NCBI RefSeq assembly: GCF_003096035.1
Contig: NZ_CP029186.1
Span: 3,082,001 to 3,146,000, forward strand
DNA from: Flavobacterium album
Lineage (GTDB): Bacteria > Bacteroidota > Bacteroidia > Flavobacteriales > Flavobacteriaceae
Direction: 5' to 3'
Length of the DNA stretch: 64,000 bases
The translations under genes and the position numbers were made by a program. Below the pieces are notes generated by a model. That model made no database searches. It saw nothing but the letters and a program-made list of their open reading frames with translations, and was not told where the DNA came from. Positions 62,196 through 64,000 of the stretch are shown here, piece by piece (position 1 is the stretch's first letter; each line of letters starts with the position of its first letter).

Positions 62196-63266
62196 ATGAA
62201 AAAACATAACTTATTAAAGTTCACATTATTGACAGGGGCTACACTGGCACTTTCAAGCGTATTAATTATTTCGTGCAATGATGAAAAAAAATCATTTGAG
62301 ATAGATCTTACCGATGTGAAAGAGCAATATAAGGCAGATGAGACCGTATCGCTCGTTATTGCAAACCCTAAAAACGATGCTATAGACTCCGTAGCTTATA
62401 CCGCTAACGGCAAGCGCATCGGCAGTGTAAAAGGCAATGCTAAATTTGAATTTAACCTGCAAGGATCAAAATTTGGCTACCAGGAAATAAAGGCTATGGT
62501 CTATACGGATGGCGACAGTAGTGAGGCTACTGCCAGGATCGAGGTGGTATCAAGCGTTAAGACGCAACTGGTAAACTTTGAGGTTGTGAATACCTATCCG
62601 CACGATACCGAATCCTATACACAGGGACTGGAGTTTTACCGCGACACCCTGTTTGAAGGTACGGGCCAGTACGGGAAGTCGACACTTCGTAAAAACAACT
62701 ACAAAACAGGAGAAGCGTATAAGCGCATCAGCCTTGATGGCAAATATTTTGGCGAAGGCGTTACGATCTTCAACAACAAAGTGTACCAGCTTACCTGGAA
62801 AGAAGGCACCGGATTTATTTACAACCCGGATAACCTGCAAAAAGAGAAAGACTTTGCCTACTTTAAGGACGTACAGGGATGGGGGCTTACACACGATGAT
62901 AAATACCTGTACATGAGCGACGGTTCTGAAAAGATATACAAGCTTGACCCGGTAACGCTTAAAGAGGTGGACTATATCAACGTTTATACCGGCGGCACTA
63001 AGGTAAAATCGGTTAACGAACTGGAATGGATAGACGGCAAGATATACGGCAACATTTACCAGGAAAACGCTATCGCAATTATAGACCCAGCTACGGGCGC
63101 TGTTGAAGGCGTAATGAATATGACGAGCCTTAGCGACCAGGTAAAAAACCCAAGCAGGGATGTACTGAACGGTATTGCCTACAACCCGAAAACAAAGACC
63201 ATTTTTATAACCGGAAAGAACTGGGATAAGATGTTTGAAGTAAAAATAAAAAATAGTTTTCAATAA
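62196..63266 (+). CDS. Glutaminyl-peptide cyclotransferase, lipoprotein
   Basis: This 356-residue envelope enzyme forms N-terminal pyroglutamate. It has a lipoprotein signal (lipobox LIISC, about residue 27), a short beta domain, and a five-bladed propeller with PHDTESYTQGLEFYRDTLFE, GTGQYGKSTLRK, FGEGVTIFNN, LTHDDKYLYMSDGS and GIAYNPKTKTIFITGKNW, matching the plant/bacterial type glutamine cyclotransferase. The ATG at 62196 was chosen because the upstream in-frame sequence runs through the SRP RNA gene. Confidence 0.93.
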   Translation: MKKHNLLKFTLLTGATLALSSVLIISCNDEKKSFEIDLTDVKEQYKADETVSLVIANPKNDAIDSVAYTANGKRIGSVKGNAKFEFNLQGSKFGYQEIKAMVYTDGDSSEATARIEVVSSVKTQLVNFEVVNTYPHDTESYTQGLEFYRDTLFEGTGQYGKSTLRKNNYKTGEAYKRISLDGKYFGEGVTIFNNKVYQLTWKEGTGFIYNPDNLQKEKDFAYFKDVQGWGLTHDDKYLYMSDGSEKIYKLDPVTLKEVDYINVYTGGTKVKSVNELEWIDGKIYGNIYQENAIAIIDPATGAVEGVMNMTSLSDQVKNPSRDVLNGIAYNPKTKTIFITGKNWDKMFEVKIKNSFQ

Positions 63267-63275
63267 ATTTGAATT

Positions 63276-63350
63276 ATGGATTCATTATTTGATGTAATTA
63301 TAGCGTTTTTAGATGCTATATTTCACAGAAAAAATAACCCTTCGAATTGA
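63276..63350 (+). CDS. Possible 24-residue small protein
   Basis: A short frame, MDSLFDVIIAFLDAIFHRKN to a TGA at 63350, lies just after the glutaminyl cyclase stop and before its terminator, so it would be translated from the same mRNA. It is a hydrophobic helix with a basic end, like membrane-active small proteins. Nothing proves it is made. Confidence 0.3.
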   Translation: MDSLFDVIIAFLDAIFHRKNNPSN

Positions 63351-63354
63351 TCAT

Positions 63355-63380
63355 AAAGCTGCCTTCGGGTGGCTTTTTTT
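63355..63380 (+). terminator. Terminator after the glutaminyl cyclase operon
   Basis: AAGCTGCC (63356-63363) pairs with GGTGGCTT (63368-63375) with two wobbles around TTCG, then a seven-T run. Confidence 0.85.
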
Positions 63381-63394
63381 ATTAAATTAGAAAT

Positions 63395-63865
63395 ATGAAA
63401 CACCTTATACTCAAACTGGTATTGCCGCTTACACTGTTTTCCTTTATTTTCGTTACCAAATGGTCGTATGTGCAGGTAGAAGACGGCCCTGACGAAATGT
63501 TGCACGGTTTCCCGTTACCCTACCGCTGTCCGGGCTGGCATACTTCTTTATCGACCCAGTATTTCCTTACCGAAATGGCATTTGACCTGCTGGTGTACTT
63601 TCTGTTCTGGCTAATTCTCATTTATCTTGTAAATAGATTTGTGCTTGTCTTAAAGCCGCATAAATTCACCGTGATCGTGCTGTGGTTCGTTACAGCGCTC
63701 ACGCTTTGCCTGCCGGTATTACTCGCCACAATGCCCGACAACATGTTTATCACCAAAAGGGATTTCAATTATGAGGAAATTGATACCGGTGTACAATTCA
63801 TGTGGGAAAGTGAATCCAAACCGGACTATTATAAGTACTTTCCTGAAAAGCAACCAGGTAAATAA
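63395..63865 (+). CDS. Hypothetical membrane protein
   Basis: This 156-residue protein has three predicted membrane helices (about residues 5-22, 62-82, 92-112) and two cysteines (YRCPGWHTSLS, LCLPVLL). Family not recognised. It is convergent with the fasciclin gene and shares its terminator region. Confidence 0.7.
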   Translation: MKHLILKLVLPLTLFSFIFVTKWSYVQVEDGPDEMLHGFPLPYRCPGWHTSLSTQYFLTEMAFDLLVYFLFWLILIYLVNRFVLVLKPHKFTVIVLWFVTALTLCLPVLLATMPDNMFITKRDFNYEEIDTGVQFMWESESKPDYYKYFPEKQPGK

Positions 63866-63893
63866 AAAAGCCTCCATTAAAAAATGAAGGCTT
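63861..63893 (-). terminator. Terminator of the fasciclin gene
   Basis: AAGCCTCCATT (63868-63878) pairs with AATGAAGGCTT (63883-63893) with one mismatch. On the minus strand it is followed by TTTTTT, so it serves the leftward gene. Confidence 0.75.
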
Positions 63894-63914
63894 CAGTAAC
63901 CAACAAACCATACA

Positions 63915-64000
63915 TTATTTATGCATCAACACGGTATCGATAACATGTATCACACCGTTTGACTGGTTTACATCAGCGATAGTAATTTTGGCTTTACCGC
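63915..64000 (-). CDS. Fasciclin domain protein, C-terminal part only
   Basis: The frame runs off the right edge. The last 28 codons read GKAKITIADVNQSNGVIHVI then DTVLMHK and stop (63915-63917). This is the typical end of a fasciclin (FAS1) domain, in which VIHVIDTVL is the conserved H2-type block. Such proteins are usually secreted adhesion proteins. The start lies outside the window. Confidence 0.85.
   Translation of the reverse strand, partial: GKAKITIADVNQSNGVIHVIDTVLMHK

Overview
The window looks like a stretch of chromosome from a member of Flavobacteriaceae, probably Flavobacterium or a close relative. The evidence is the -7 promoter element TAnnTTTG, which I find in perfect form 21 times just upstream of genes, five of them with a TTG 19 bases further upstream. 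Other supports are A-rich leaders without Shine-Dalgarno sequences, type IX secretion C-terminal sorting tails, the rpsF-rpsR-rplI order without ssb, DUF1599 and BT_3928-type genes beside folP and tpiA, and many short secreted proteins and lipoproteins. I see no tRNA, rRNA, CRISPR array, transposase or prophage.

Layout. 1-6500: an Rrf2 regulator with a perfect 16-bp palindrome at its start, a lipoprotein, uvrB, and small unknown proteins. 6600-13000: an FAD/NAD(P) oxidoreductase, two paralogous esterases flanking a small TerB-like gene, DUF1456, and a secreted alpha/beta hydrolase. 13000-16700: sucC, a lipocalin-like lipoprotein, and lysA. 16700-22000: mostly unrecognised secreted proteins, with one HAD phosphatase and an AT-rich gene that faintly resembles DNA-modification-associated proteins. 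22000-28800: an alkaline phosphatase/YiiX pair, nitronate monooxygenase, a T9SS-exported subtilase, and a DMT transporter. 28800-30700: an AT-rich island with an AbiC-like abortive-infection gene and a frameshifted P-loop gene. 30700-38400: nadC, a YihY-family gene, DUF2147, priA, an orphan LytTR regulator and the ribosomal-protein operon. 38500-44100: ligA, an MBOAT acyltransferase with a partner gene, and rlmH. 44100-50200: folP, DUF1599, a BT_3928-like redox membrane protein, an ABC permease, a TlpA-like protein, tpiA and a LURP-one protein. 50400-64000: a 902-residue T9SS cargo protein, a DUF218 protein, a receiver-only regulator, glmM, AcpH-like, AlkD-like, a ClC channel, Fic, a small transaldolase, an SDR, the SRP RNA gene ffs, glutaminyl cyclase, a membrane protein, and the C-terminal end of a fasciclin protein.

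Most of the window is core housekeeping carried in short operons. The least explained parts are not typical genes. Two copies of a roughly 67-nt hairpin element (2327-2392 on plus, 33134-33200 on minus) differ by compensatory changes in both stems. At least five other inverted-repeat families sit in intergenic gaps. The SRP RNA gene has a promoter back to back with that of glutaminyl cyclase. The Fic gene, which ends in a DNA-binding-like domain, has a 19-bp palindrome abutting its promoter. The AbiC-like gene is followed by a broken P-loop gene, which suggests a decaying two-gene defence unit.
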